A stretch of DNA of 64,000 nt from Curtobacterium sp. VKM Ac-2865 (GCF_015350905.1 NZ_JADKRZ010000005.1:248001-312000), one strand, 5' to 3'; shown: positions 27,361-36,477, numbered from the stretch's first letter. Numbers and translations: made by a program. Notes: generated by a model not told the origin, from the sequence alone.

Positions 27361-29406
27361 ATGTCCGTCACCACCACCGCAACCACCGCTGGAGGCCCGA
27401 CGCCGGAAGCGGCGCCCGTCACCGCTCGCACGTCCACCGTCGCGACTGTGCTCGCCGTCGCAGTACCGCTCGCCGTCGCGTGCTCGATCCTCGGCATGAC
27501 CGTGACCGGGGCCTTCACCGCGAACCAGCAGCTCGTCAGCGCGGGCGACCTCGTGCAGTACGGGCTCCCCGTCGCGCGGGCCGTGCACGACACCATGGCT
27601 GCACTGACGATCGGCCTGCTCATCGTCGCGGCGTTCGCGCTCCCGGCGCAGAAGGCCGACCACCGGGCCATCTCGAGCGTGCAGCACCGCGCGGTCCGCT
27701 GGGCGGCGACGACCGGCGCCGTGTGGTTCCTGGCCGCCGTCGTGGGCATCGTGTTCACGGGCGCGAACACCCTCGGGTCCTCGATCACCTCGCCGCTGTT
27801 CGCCCGCAACTTCATGGTCTTCGCGTTCCAGGTCGAGATCGGGCAGTCGCTCGTGGTGTCGGCCGTCGCGATCCTCATCGCCACGGTGCTGGCCGCCTTC
27901 GCGACCCGCGTCACGACGCTCGCGGTGGCCACGGTCGCCGGGCTGTTCGCACTGCTGCCCCTCGCCCTCTCCGGCCACGCGGCCGGGTCGCTCGAGCACG
28001 CCAACGCGGTCAACTCCCTCGCGATCCACCTCATCGGGGTGTGCGTGTGGGCCGGCGGACTCGTCGCCGTGCTGCTGCTCCGCACCGGCACGAAGGGTGC
28101 CACGGGTCGCGTCGTCGCGCGGTACTCGACCCTCGCCGGCTGGTCGTTCGCCGCCGTCGCGTTCTCCGGCATCGTCAACGCGTCACTCCGCCTGACCGGC
28201 CCGCTCGACCTGGTCACGACGACCTACGGCTGGCTCATCACCGTCAAGGCCGTGATCCTCGTGCTGCTCGGCCTCGCCGGCATCGTCCAGCGCCGCAAGC
28301 TCGTCCCCGCCCTGCTGCGCTCCCCGCTCGACCGCCGCTCCTTCACCCGGTTCGCCCTGGCCGAGGTCGTCTTCATGGCGATCGCCATCGGCGTCTCGGT
28401 CGCGGTGTCGCGCAGCCAGCCGCCGATCCCGCAGACCCCGGAGACCGGGCAGGACACCCGCTCCGGGCTCATCGGCTACCCGTACCCGCCGACGCAGACG
28501 CTCCACACGTTCCTGACGCAGTGGCACATCGACTGGGTGTGGCTCGCGCTCGCCGTCGTCGGGGCCGGCTGGTACCTGCTGGCGGTCCGCAAGCTCCGCA
28601 AGCGCGGGGACTCGTGGCCCGTCGGCCGCACGATCTCGTGGGTGCTCGGCTGTGCCGTGTTCATCTGGACGACCTCGGCCGGTCCGTCGGTCTACGGCAT
28701 GATCCACTTCTCGTCGCACATGATCCAGCACATGCTGCTGATGATGTTCGTGCCGCTGCCGCTCGTGCTCGGCGGCCCGGTGCTGCTCGCCCTGCGGACC
28801 CTGCCGGTGCGCAACGACGGCTCCCGCGGCGCCCGCGAGTGGCTGATGCTGTTCGTGCACTCGCGCTACATGCAGTTCATGGCGAAGCCGGCCGTCGCCG
28901 GGGTGATCTTCGCCGGGTCGCTCGTCGTGTTCTACTTCACGCCGGCGTTCCAGTTCGCGATGCAGTCACACGAGTGGCACGTGGCGATGGTCGTCCACTT
29001 CGTGCTGAGCGGCTACCTGTTCTTCTGGGTCTTCGTCGGCATCGACCCGGGCCCGCAGCGCCCGCAGTACCCGATCCTCATCATCGCGCTGCTGGCGACC
29101 CTGGCCTTCCACGCGTTCTTCGGCGTCGCGGTGATGACCTCGCAGGCCGTGTACGCCGCCGACTGGTTCCACGCCCTCGGGCAGACGAACGACGTCGGGC
29201 TGCTCGCCGACCAACACACCGGAGGCGGCATCGCGTGGGGTGCCTCCGAGCTGCCGATGGTGTTCGTCGCGCTGCTCGTCGTCCGGAACTGGGTGAAGTC
29301 GGACAAGCGCGACGCGAAGCGCCTCGACCGCCAGGCAGAGCGGGACGGCGACGCGGAGCTCAAGGCCTACAACGAGCGCCTGAGCGCGATGCGCCAGCGC
29401 GACTGA
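27361..29406 (+). CDS. CopD-CtaG fusion membrane protein, intact CtaG motif
   Basis: A 681-residue polytopic membrane protein. Residues about 20-330 resemble the CopD/YcnJ copper-transport domain (LPLALSGHAAGSLEHANAVNSLAIHLIGVCVWAGGLVAV). Residues about 370-650 resemble the caa3-type CtaG cytochrome oxidase assembly domain. The CtaG metal-ligand helix is complete: MIHFSSHMIQHMLLMMFVP, with three His and several Met. A role in copper delivery to cytochrome c oxidase is likely from family knowledge. A paralogue lies at 55711-57666. A charged C-terminal tail (about 655-681) is cytoplasmic. Confidence 0.88.
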   Translation: MSVTTTATTAGGPTPEAAPVTARTSTVATVLAVAVPLAVACSILGMTVTGAFTANQQLVSAGDLVQYGLPVARAVHDTMAALTIGLLIVAAFALPAQKADHRAISSVQHRAVRWAATTGAVWFLAAVVGIVFTGANTLGSSITSPLFARNFMVFAFQVEIGQSLVVSAVAILIATVLAAFATRVTTLAVATVAGLFALLPLALSGHAAGSLEHANAVNSLAIHLIGVCVWAGGLVAVLLLRTGTKGATGRVVARYSTLAGWSFAAVAFSGIVNASLRLTGPLDLVTTTYGWLITVKAVILVLLGLAGIVQRRKLVPALLRSPLDRRSFTRFALAEVVFMAIAIGVSVAVSRSQPPIPQTPETGQDTRSGLIGYPYPPTQTLHTFLTQWHIDWVWLALAVVGAGWYLLAVRKLRKRGDSWPVGRTISWVLGCAVFIWTTSAGPSVYGMIHFSSHMIQHMLLMMFVPLPLVLGGPVLLALRTLPVRNDGSRGAREWLMLFVHSRYMQFMAKPAVAGVIFAGSLVVFYFTPAFQFAMQSHEWHVAMVVHFVLSGYLFFWVFVGIDPGPQRPQYPILIIALLATLAFHAFFGVAVMTSQAVYAADWFHALGQTNDVGLLADQHTGGGIAWGASELPMVFVALLVVRNWVKSDKRDAKRLDRQAERDGDAELKAYNERLSAMRQRD

Positions 29407-29475
29407 CGCCACGGCGGCGGCCCGTCGGGTCGGCGCCGGTCACCCGCAGACGTGCGCGTGCGCGCGTCGGTCGGC

Positions 29476-29823
29476 TCAGTCGCCGTGCACGATGCACACC
29501 GCGTCGAGGTCCATCGCGGCCTCGAGCGCTGCGCTGATCCCGGACTCGCCGTCCGGGCCCGCGGGCATCACCGTGTCGACCCACCACACGGGGATCGTCA
29601 TCGACGGTGCGTCCGGCAGGATGCGCTCGACCTCGTCGAGCACGTCCACACGCCGGACCCCGAGGACCGTCACCACGGGGTGGTCCTGGTCACGGCACAC
29701 CTGCATCACGGGGCCGTCGTCGAGTGCGCGGACGCCCCAGGTGTCGTCGTGCAGGAGCAGTGCCTCGGCGACCTCCCGCACCTCCACCGGACCCCGGCAG
29801 AGCAGGGTCACGTCACGCGGCAC
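29476..29823 (-). CDS. Hypothetical protein downstream of DUF6177-like gene
   Basis: A 115-residue acidic protein with alternating strands and helices (DVTLLCRGPVEVREVAEALLL, PVVTVLGVRRVDVLDEVERIL, MTIPVWWVDTVMP, LEAAMDLDAVCIVHGD). No signal or membrane helix is seen. The start is GTG 29823, chosen because GGAG lies 6 nt upstream; it overlaps the upstream gene by 11 bases, which implies co-translation. I do not recognise the family. The two-gene unit is probably one complex or pathway. Confidence 0.65.
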   Translation of the reverse strand: MPRDVTLLCRGPVEVREVAEALLLHDDTWGVRALDDGPVMQVCRDQDHPVVTVLGVRRVDVLDEVERILPDAPSMTIPVWWVDTVMPAGPDGESGISAALEAAMDLDAVCIVHGD

Positions 29824-30910
29824 CGTGCGCTCCGTGCACGCCACCGGCGCTGACGTGTCCGTCGAGGGAGCCCTCGTCGTGCGAGGGGTCGAGCGGAGCG
29901 CCACCGACGAGCTGCAGGAAGCGGTCCTCGTCGATGCGGTCGAGGAAGGCCTCGAGTGCCGTCCACCCGTCCTCCAGCCGGACGATGAGTCCGGCGCCGT
30001 CGGGACCAGCACCGTCAGGTCCGGACCGGCCGACGAAGCTCGAGGTCGAGGTGTGCGGCGGCGGCCAGACGTCCCCGCGGTCGAGGAGCCCGGTCGCCTC
30101 GGGCCCGACGACGACCGCGAGCGGAGCGGGCTCTCCGTGCGACACGGGACGGACCAGGTGGTCCACGTCACCGCGGCGCTGCATGACGACACCGAACACC
30201 GGCATGACCTCGCCGGCCACGCGCTGCACCGCGTCGAGCATCCGCTCGGCGAGCGCCGGGTCGCTGCCCTCGTCGGGCACGGTCAGGACGGCGGACATCG
30301 TCTCGATGACGACGCCGTCGGTCAGGTGCGCGGTCATCGTCGCCGAGAAGCCGTCACCCACCGCGTAGGACGTGCTGATGTCCGGGGACTCGTGCTTGGC
30401 GTACTGCGTGACGACCCAGCGGTCCCACGGCACCGCGAGCGGCTCGGAGGTGCCCCAGCGCGTCGGGCAGGTACCGACGGTGTGGCAGAGGGCCTCGATC
30501 GCGGAGCCCATGTCGACCGCGCGCTCGGCGTGGTGACGCAGGGTCAGGTCGATGCTGATCTGACGGACGGAGCCCTCGGCGACGGGGTGCGACGGCGCGG
30601 GCACCCCGAGCAGCTCCGGCCCGTGCGTGACGAAGTCGGTGACGCCCTCGGCCTCGACCCCGGTCCGGCCGTCGCGCAGGGTGCCGTCAGCTGCTGTGAC
30701 AGCCCAAGCCGCTCCGTGCACTCCGAGTGCGTGCCGCAGGGCGGGCGTGATGGCGGCATCGGGCCGGGTCCGCAGCACGACGACGCGTTCGGCAGCCGAG
30801 GCACGCTGCAGCAGGGAGGCCAGCGCGTCCGTCAGCCACACCACGTGGGAGTCGGAATCGACCACGATCGCGGAACCGATCACGTCGTCGATGAGGGGAT
30901 GCCTGACCAT
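29813..30910 (-). CDS. DUF6177-like hypothetical protein
   Basis: A 365-residue soluble protein. Distinct segments are HPLIDDVIGSAIVVDSDSHVVWLTDALASLLQRA at the start, DRWVVTQYAKHE with SYAVGDGFSATMTAHLTDGVVIETMSAVLTVP in the middle, and DEDRFLQLVGGAPLD near the C-terminus. This composition resembles DUF6177, an actinobacterial family of unknown function; the assignment is tentative. A Gly/Pro/Asp repeat (GPDGAGPDGAG) lies near 305-315. ATG 30910 has a good GGAGG about 6 nt upstream, so the longer open frame was not used. A small gene overlaps its 3' end. Confidence 0.5.
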   Translation of the reverse strand: MVRHPLIDDVIGSAIVVDSDSHVVWLTDALASLLQRASAAERVVVLRTRPDAAITPALRHALGVHGAAWAVTAADGTLRDGRTGVEAEGVTDFVTHGPELLGVPAPSHPVAEGSVRQISIDLTLRHHAERAVDMGSAIEALCHTVGTCPTRWGTSEPLAVPWDRWVVTQYAKHESPDISTSYAVGDGFSATMTAHLTDGVVIETMSAVLTVPDEGSDPALAERMLDAVQRVAGEVMPVFGVVMQRRGDVDHLVRPVSHGEPAPLAVVVGPEATGLLDRGDVWPPPHTSTSSFVGRSGPDGAGPDGAGLIVRLEDGWTALEAFLDRIDEDRFLQLVGGAPLDPSHDEGSLDGHVSAGGVHGAHGAA

Positions 30911-31140
30911 CCGGGCCTCCTCGGGTTCGGGGTCGATCAACTCCCTGGACGGTACACACGGGCCCGACACCTGTCCGTCAGTGGGGCGCCCTCACAGGGG
31001 AGACACGGCCGTCACGCATGGTCGGGTCCGGTGACGGCCGGGAGGCTCGGCTCGGCTCCGGCGGATCGGCGCACGGCACGCGGTCGGCTGGCGTCCAGGG
31101 CGGAATCCGGTATGGTTGTCGAGTCCCGCTGAGCGGGCGC

Positions 31141-31211
31141 GCGAGTGTAGTTCAATGGTAGAACTCCAGCTTCCCAAGCTGGTAGCGCGGGTTCGATTCC
31201 CGTCACTCGCT
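31141..31211 (+). tRNA. tRNA-Gly (anticodon CCC)
   Basis: A full cloverleaf is visible. The acceptor GCGAGTG pairs with CACTCGC, the D-arm is TAGTTCAATGGTAGAA, the anticodon stem CCAGC/GCTGG has loop TTCCCAA (anticodon CCC, Gly GGG codons), and the T-arm has GGTTCGATTCC. The discriminator is T and the 3' CCA is not encoded. The VanZ gene starts 21 bp later on the same strand. Confidence 0.95.
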
Positions 31212-31232
31212 CCGAGCAAGATCAGGTGAACA

Positions 31233-31844
31233 GTGCCGCCTTCCGACCCGTTCGGCGAAGTCCCCGCCCTGCCCGTCGCCGTGCTCCTCGGCGTCGTCGT
31301 GATGGTCGTCCAACTGGTGTTCCTCTTCCGGGGCGGGCGTTTCAGCTGGCCGCGCGCTGCGCTCGCCGCCGCGATCGCCGTCTACGCAGCAGGGATCTTC
31401 GCGAACACGGTGTTCCCGATCTTCCTCCACCCCGTCCCGCACGAAGAACCGTGGGCACCTGCGCTGGCCCTCATCCCGTTCCACGACTACGAGGTCGGTG
31501 ACGCCCTCACCAACGTGGTGGTGTTCGTACCGCTGGGCGTCCTGATCCCGCTCCTGATGCGTCGCCCGTCGTGGTGGAAGGTGCTGCTCGGCGCCGCGGC
31601 CGTGAGCCTGGCGATCGAGCTCCTCCAGCTCGCGGCGCAGCGGCTGTTCTCCGGCGGTCACGTCGCGGACGTGAACGACCTCATCTGGAACACCGTCGGC
31701 GGAGTCGTCGGCTTCGTGGTCCTCGTCCTGCTGTGTCGTGTCCCGATGCTGTCCGCGGTCCTGCAGCGCTTCCGTTGGCACGCGACGGAAGGGGTGCCCG
31801 GTCTGAGCGGACGCAGTGACCCGTCTCGTGAGCGGGTCCGCTGA
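31233..31844 (+). CDS. VanZ family membrane protein
   Basis: A 203-residue membrane protein with four to five helices and the VanZ-like signature: PFHDYEVGDALTNVVVFVPLGVLIP, then SLAIELLQLAAQRLF and the conserved VADVNDLIWNTVGGVVGF. VanZ of enterococci gives low-level teicoplanin resistance; most homologues are of unknown role. The start is GTG 31233. It follows the tRNA directly and may share its promoter. The C-terminal 35 residues are polar and probably cytoplasmic. Confidence 0.85.
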   Translation: MPPSDPFGEVPALPVAVLLGVVVMVVQLVFLFRGGRFSWPRAALAAAIAVYAAGIFANTVFPIFLHPVPHEEPWAPALALIPFHDYEVGDALTNVVVFVPLGVLIPLLMRRPSWWKVLLGAAAVSLAIELLQLAAQRLFSGGHVADVNDLIWNTVGGVVGFVVLVLLCRVPMLSAVLQRFRWHATEGVPGLSGRSDPSRERVR

Positions 31845-31922
31845 CGGACTCCGACGAGGACGGTGACGACGACCGCCGGCGGCTGGGGACCGTCTCAGAC
31901 GCCGATCGCCTCCCGGGTCGGA

Positions 31923-32978
31923 TCACCTCGACAAGCGGGGGAAGAGCTGTTCGGCGGCTGTTCGGTGCACCTCGCCCAGTCGCTCTGCGCCTGGGCCGTC
32001 GTAGGTGTCGAGGTCGCGGTCGAAGCGCGCGGTCCAGTCGGGGTGCGCGTAGGGGAAGTCGCTGCCGTAGAGGACGTGGCCGGGCTCCGCGAACGCGAGC
32101 AGTGACGGCAGCGAGGTGGGAGATGCGGACAGGGCGGTGTCGAAGTAGAACTTGCGCAGGCCCGCTTGGATGCGCTCCGGCGTGGTGCCCGGGTTGAACA
32201 TCGCGGCGGCGCTGAACCGGCTCGCGGCGTAGGGCAGGAACCCGCCGGCGTGCGAGAGGATCACGCGCAGGTCCGGGTAGCGGTCGAACACTCCGTGCGC
32301 GACGAGGTCCACGGCGGTGCGGGTGGTGTCGAACGGGAAGTCCAGCAATGCGGTCGGCATCCCCGGCAACTGCGTGATCGGCGGTGCGGTGGGGTGCACG
32401 AAGACCACGGCTGAGCGGGCGGCGAGTTCTGCCCACAGCGGCTCGTAGGCGGGGTCGCCGAGGTACCGTCCGTGCGCGTTCGACAGCAGGAGCACACCGT
32501 CGGCGTGGAGTTCGTCGAGTGCTCGCACGGCTTCGGCGACCGCGCCGTCGAAGTCCGGAAGCGGCAGCACCGCGAAGTGCCCGAACCGGTCAGGCTGCTC
32601 CCGGACCAGCTCGGCCTGCTGGTCGTTCAGCTCGCGGGCGAGTTCGCGCGCCGCAGCGTCGTCACCGAAGTGCACGCCCGGTGCGCTGATCGAGAGCATC
32701 CCGGTCTCGATCCCTGCTTCGTCCATCATCGCGACAGCCGCTTCGGGGCTCCACTCCGGCATCGACCAGCCGCCGATGGCCCGAGGACCGCGGCGCGGCG
32801 CGGTCCCGCCGTTCGCACCCCACGGATCCCACTGCGCGGATCCTCCGGTCGCAGCCGGCGCGTCCCCCTGCGCGCCCGCCGGGGCACCGGACCCCATCGC
32901 TTTCGATCCTGCCTCTGCCAGTGCCTCGAAGTAGCGGGGTGGGAGCAGGTGCTGGTGGACATCGATCTTCCCTGGCAT
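31923..32978 (-). CDS. Amidohydrolase family protein (amidohydrolase 2)
   Basis: A 351-residue metal-dependent hydrolase or decarboxylase of the amidohydrolase-2 group (ACMSD-like fold). The metal ligands DVHQHLLPP are at residues 5-13. VFVHPTAPP (His) lies near 195, ILSHAGGFLPY near 240 and the Asp ligand in LYGSDFPYAHPDW near 310. Residues about 30-65 form a Gly/Ala-rich, poorly conserved insert, possibly expanded. The substrate is not determined. It is on the same strand as, and downstream of, the YhgE-like gene. Confidence 0.85.
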   Translation of the reverse strand: MPGKIDVHQHLLPPRYFEALAEAGSKAMGSGAPAGAQGDAPAATGGSAQWDPWGANGGTAPRRGPRAIGGWSMPEWSPEAAVAMMDEAGIETGMLSISAPGVHFGDDAAARELARELNDQQAELVREQPDRFGHFAVLPLPDFDGAVAEAVRALDELHADGVLLLSNAHGRYLGDPAYEPLWAELAARSAVVFVHPTAPPITQLPGMPTALLDFPFDTTRTAVDLVAHGVFDRYPDLRVILSHAGGFLPYAASRFSAAAMFNPGTTPERIQAGLRKFYFDTALSASPTSLPSLLAFAEPGHVLYGSDFPYAHPDWTARFDRDLDTYDGPGAERLGEVHRTAAEQLFPRLSR

Positions 32979-33105
32979 GGTGCGGTCCTCCGATCGTCCT
33001 CAGCAATGAGGACTCGTTGTGTGCAGATGGGGTCGTCGTGATGGTCCTCGCCGGTCGGACACGTCGCGGGTGTCGAGCGCCCCTGTCGTGTTCAGGGCGT
33101 CGGGA

Positions 33106-34290
33106 TCACGGCAGCAAGGCCGCGTTGCGAGTGACTGCGGTGGAGTCGGGGTGGGACCCCGATGGGCCGGCTGCCGAGCGGGGACCGTGCTCGTGCCGGA
33201 GTCGGCCCTTCGGTCGAGCAGCGGCTTCGCGTCGGTTCCGGATGAGCATCGCCGTCAGGGAGAGCAGGATGCCCGCTCCTGCCCAGATGCTCAGCCGGAT
33301 GATCGGGGCGGCGACTGCGGCGCCGTCGAAGTACTGGACGGACCGCAGCAGGTCGAGCGCGTCGCCCTGCGGGAAGACGTAGTAGAGCGTCTGGAAGAAG
33401 TCGTTCAGGACGTGGATCCCGAGCGGGCCACCGGAGGACGTGTTCCCCAGGATCACCAGGGCGAGTGTCATGGCCAGGGCCGCGATGGTTCCGCCAAGTG
33501 CGGCGATGCCCGTGACCGCTCCCCCGATGGCGACTCCGGTCAGCCAGAGGATCCCGAACACCGCCCAGGGGCCGACGGTCACCGCCCCGAGTGCGGAGTT
33601 GATCCACAGGGTGATCAGTCCGGCGAGGAGACCGGCGTAGAGCACGAGGACGATGCCGCGCTCGACGAACTTCGCCGCCGTGTCGACCGTGCCGAGGATG
33701 CGCCCGAACACCGTCGCGCCGAGGGCCGCACCCAGGCCGGCGAAGAGGATCGCGTAGAACTCGATCGATCCGACCGGGTCCTTCTCCGGCAGGGGTGCGA
33801 GGTCGGTGGCCGTGTTGGTGGTCTGCAGCTTCGCCGCGATCGAGTCGCCGACACCGGAGACTGCCTGACCCAGGCCGCGTCCACCGCCGCTGGCGATGTA
33901 GGTGGTCACGCCGGCGCCGTTCCCCGGTGCCGGCAAGACGACAGCGCCGTCGACGGCGCGGTCGAGCACAGCGGATCGCGCCTGCCCTGCGGACCCCACG
34001 ACGGTGAGGTCCAGTGATCCCTGCTGCTCGAGCGCGACGATTGCATCCGCGTCGCCGGTGACCGCGAGATGGACGTTGTTCGGCGTCGGGTTGCCGAACG
34101 CGCTCGAGTAACTCGTCAACATCGCCATCGCCAGGAGCAGGATCGCGATCCCGCCGAGGACCAGGTTGCGGTAGCGATGCGCTGTTCCCGGCCCCTCGGA
34201 GACCAGCGTGCCGCCCGCGACCGCCGCTTCGAACTCGGGGTGCTGCTGGCCGTCTCCGCGGCCAGGGGCAGGCTCAGTCACGTGCGTCAT
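33106..34290 (-). CDS. YhgE/ABC-2-like membrane protein
   Basis: A 394-residue membrane protein. A first helix at about 45-65 (LVLGGIAILLLAMAMLTSY) is followed by an extracytoplasmic domain (about 70-185). Five further helices lie between 185 and 345 (FYAILFAGLGAALGATVFG and onward), then a basic cytoplasmic tail. This resembles DUF3533/YhgE-Pip proteins related to ABC-2 permeases. The divergent TetR gene, 69 bp away, probably controls it, so an efflux or envelope-stress role is plausible but inferred. The catalytic ATPase partner, if any, is not nearby. Confidence 0.65.
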   Translation of the reverse strand: MTHVTEPAPGRGDGQQHPEFEAAVAGGTLVSEGPGTAHRYRNLVLGGIAILLLAMAMLTSYSSAFGNPTPNNVHLAVTGDADAIVALEQQGSLDLTVVGSAGQARSAVLDRAVDGAVVLPAPGNGAGVTTYIASGGGRGLGQAVSGVGDSIAAKLQTTNTATDLAPLPEKDPVGSIEFYAILFAGLGAALGATVFGRILGTVDTAAKFVERGIVLVLYAGLLAGLITLWINSALGAVTVGPWAVFGILWLTGVAIGGAVTGIAALGGTIAALAMTLALVILGNTSSGGPLGIHVLNDFFQTLYYVFPQGDALDLLRSVQYFDGAAVAAPIIRLSIWAGAGILLSLTAMLIRNRREAAARPKGRLRHEHGPRSAAGPSGSHPDSTAVTRNAALLP

Positions 34291-34320
34291 GATGTCCTTT
34301 ACAGTTGCCTAGTAGATGAC

Positions 34321-34338
34321 GAACGTACATCAGCGTTC
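34321..34338. promoter_or_regulatory. Possible TetR operator
   Basis: GAACG (34321-34325) and CGTTC (34334-34338) form an inverted repeat with an 8-nt spacer. It lies in the 69-bp space between the divergent membrane-protein and TetR genes. Confidence 0.45.
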
Positions 34339-34359
34339 GGGCTCTGGCAAGATGGAGTC

Positions 34360-34980
34360 ATGACGGAGGGAACAGGCGCGGTGCCACGAGCGAGCCACCG
34401 GGTGGACCCGCGCATCACCCGCACCCGCGCTGCCCTGATCCGGGCGTTGGCCGCCCTGGTGTCCGAGACGCCGAAGGGCGAGACGATCTCGATGAGCGCC
34501 GTGGCACAGCGTGCTGGGTTGAGCAGGCAGGCCCTCCACAACCACTACAGCAACGTCGGCGACCTCGCGACGGACCTCTGGATCAGCCGCCTCCTCGAAG
34601 ACTGGCTCCCCCTTGACGAGGCTGCGGCGAACCTCCCAAAGGCCCTCACCGACGCCGTTCGAGAGCGCGGTATCGAACCGCTGCTCACCGCAGGACGAGC
34701 CGATCGTGGCTTCTTCGACAAGCTCCGCGCCGTTCCACGTGGCGAGCGTGTCGCCGAGGTGCTCGCAGCGGCGATGACGACCTGGCTGACGGAGTCGGAC
34801 CACGATCGCCGAGGACCGGAGATCGCTCTGACCGGGGACGCCCGGACCTTCACGATCGGCGGCATGATCGCGCTCGTGTCGACATGGCAGATGGCCGACG
34901 CGCCCCCGAGCACGGCTGAGCAGGTCGCGACACTCCGGACCTTCGCGGCGGCGGCGGCAGCAGCGGCTGGCGCCGACTGA
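34360..34980 (+). CDS. TetR/AcrR family regulator
   Basis: A 206-residue regulator. The N-terminal HTH domain (ITRTRAALIRALAALV with ISMSAVAQRAGLSRQALHNHYSNVGDLATDLW) is TetR-like, and the C-terminal ligand domain is all helical. ATG 34360 is preceded by GGAG-like GATGGAG. The open frame runs upstream through the operator region but is excluded. It lies divergent to the YhgE-like gene, its likely target. Confidence 0.88.
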   Translation: MTEGTGAVPRASHRVDPRITRTRAALIRALAALVSETPKGETISMSAVAQRAGLSRQALHNHYSNVGDLATDLWISRLLEDWLPLDEAAANLPKALTDAVRERGIEPLLTAGRADRGFFDKLRAVPRGERVAEVLAAAMTTWLTESDHDRRGPEIALTGDARTFTIGGMIALVSTWQMADAPPSTAEQVATLRTFAAAAAAAAGAD

Positions 34981-35049
34981 ACCGCGCAGACCCGGGGCCC
35001 GCGAGCCCGGCAGGCCCCGCCCGGGCCAGCAGCCCAGGCGGGAGGCGCG

Positions 35050-35715
35050 TCAGCCGTCGTACGCGACGTAGTGCAGCTCGGCGTCCCGCCGCTCGTCGTG
35101 GAGCTTCACGTAGGACTGCGCGATGACCGCGGGTTCAGCGTCCGGTCGCCCACCTCCGATCAGCGCGGTGATGGCGACGAATGCGACGTGGACACCCTTG
35201 TCCGCGAGGGCGGCGTTGAGGTTGAGCGTCCAGTTCCGGAGCCCCGCCGCAGCGATGTTGACGTTCCCGCGGACAGGCGTCTGGGCGAGCGCACCGCCAC
35301 CGGTGGTCACGAGGACCGTGCCGGAGCCCGCCGTGATCATGCCCGGCAGGACCTCTCCGACGGCTGCGATGGCGCCGCCGAGGTAGAAGTCGAGCTGTGG
35401 CTGCAGGTTCTCCATCGTCACGTCGACCGCATCGACCGACTCCAGGGTCCGGTCAGCCGGGGAGAACTCGAGGACGTCGACCGGCCCGAGCGCTTCCCGG
35501 ATCGAGCGGAGGGCGCTCCGGATCGTGTCGGGCTCGCTGACGTCGGCGGTGAAACCACGTGCCGGGATGCCCTCCGCGACGAGCTCACTCGCCAAGGAGT
35601 CCACGCTCGCTTGGTTCCGGGCCACGAGCGCGACGTCGAAGCCCCTCTGCCCGAAGGCTCGCGCGATCTCGAGACCCAGACCGGGTCCTGCGCCAATGAT
35701 GGTGATGAGGGGCAT
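35050..35715 (-). CDS. SDR family oxidoreductase
   Basis: A 221-residue short-chain dehydrogenase. The cofactor motif is GAGPGLGLEIARAFG (8-22), an atypical GxGxGxG form of TGxxxGxG. The usual catalytic YxxxK is absent in the expected place; after VLVTTGGGAL there is VRGNVNIAAAGLRNW, where Asn/Ile replaces Tyr. It may belong to the atypical SDR subgroup without a dehydrogenase tetrad. The divergent TetR gene and paired operators lie upstream, so it is probably under its control. Confidence 0.8.
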   Translation of the reverse strand: MPLITIIGAGPGLGLEIARAFGQRGFDVALVARNQASVDSLASELVAEGIPARGFTADVSEPDTIRSALRSIREALGPVDVLEFSPADRTLESVDAVDVTMENLQPQLDFYLGGAIAAVGEVLPGMITAGSGTVLVTTGGGALAQTPVRGNVNIAAAGLRNWTLNLNAALADKGVHVAFVAITALIGGGRPDAEPAVIAQSYVKLHDERRDAELHYVAYDG

Positions 35716-35766
35716 GATGCGTCCTTCCGTGGCCCACCGCCGGGCACTGCAAGCTGGTGCGGTATG

Positions 35767-35814
35767 TTGAGACCGTCCTCAATTCTCTGCAGCCTATGTT
35801 GAGGCCGCCCTCAA
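35767..35814. promoter_or_regulatory. Paired TetR operators between SDR and TetR genes
   Basis: Two near-identical palindromes, TTGAGACCGTCCTCAA (35767-35782) and TTGAGGCCGCCCTCAA (35799-35814), have centres 32 bp apart, about three helical turns. They sit in the 116-bp divergent region. Cooperative binding by the adjacent TetR protein is likely. Confidence 0.75.
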
Positions 35815-35831
35815 GATACTTCGGAGTCGCT

Positions 35832-36401
35832 GTGAGCACCGCACCCCGCCTGCGCCGAGACGCGCAGGCGAACGTCGAGAAGCTCCGCGCGGCCGCGATC
35901 GCGGTGTTCTCACAGCGAGGGCTCTCCGCGCCGCTGGAGGACATCGCCCGCGAGGCCGGGGTGAGCATCGGGACCCTCTACAACCGCATCGGGTCGCGCG
36001 AAACCCTCATCGATGCCGTCGTACCCGACATCGCAGGCGCGAAACTCCGGACCCTCCGAGAACGGACGCTGGCCCAGAGCACTCCGCGAGCGCAGTTGGA
36101 GACCTTCATCGCCGAGATGATCGACCTGCAGCGAAGCGACCCGGCCATGAACGACGCGATGCTCCGGCGCTACCCCGACGCCGTGCTCCTCATCAACGCA
36201 TGCGAACGATCCATGGCGCTCGGAGCGGAACTCGTCGCCAACGCACACACCGCCGGAGTGCTCACCGAGGACTTCACCACCGATGACCTCTTGACCGTCC
36301 TGTGGATGGCCGGGATGGCCAGCCACGACCCGACCGCACCGGACGGATGGCGTCGCATCGTCGACCGAAGCATCTCCGCAGCCTGGACCACCCAGGGCTG
36401 A
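35832..36401 (+). CDS. TetR/AcrR family regulator
   Basis: A 189-residue regulator with a TetR HTH (VEKLRAAAIAVFSQRG, then PLEDIAREAGVSIGTLYNRIGSRETLIDAV) and a helical C-terminal domain with MNDAMLRRYPDAV and a TetR_C-like end. The start is GTG 35832. The ATG at 35757 would translate through both operators and is rejected. It lies divergent to the atypical SDR gene, which it probably represses. Confidence 0.88.
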   Translation: MSTAPRLRRDAQANVEKLRAAAIAVFSQRGLSAPLEDIAREAGVSIGTLYNRIGSRETLIDAVVPDIAGAKLRTLRERTLAQSTPRAQLETFIAEMIDLQRSDPAMNDAMLRRYPDAVLLINACERSMALGAELVANAHTAGVLTEDFTTDDLLTVLWMAGMASHDPTAPDGWRRIVDRSISAAWTTQG

Positions 36402-36477
36402 CACCGCGACACGCCTCGTTCGCCACTTCGATGCGACTTCCAGCGACCCCGACCAGCGACGGTCGTGACGGAACTGG

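Noticed and set aside
27361..29406. Heme-copper oxidase or quinol oxidase subunit
   Set aside because: It is a polytopic protein with His residues, but the order of motifs is CopD then CtaG, not an oxidase subunit.
31141..31211. tRNA-Gly as an integration site
   Set aside because: No integrase or repeated tRNA 3' end is found nearby; VanZ and its neighbours look like normal chromosome.
31923..32978. Naming the amidohydrolase ACMSD
   Set aside because: The fold and metal ligands fit, but no kynurenine or picolinate pathway genes are nearby and substrate residues were not verified.
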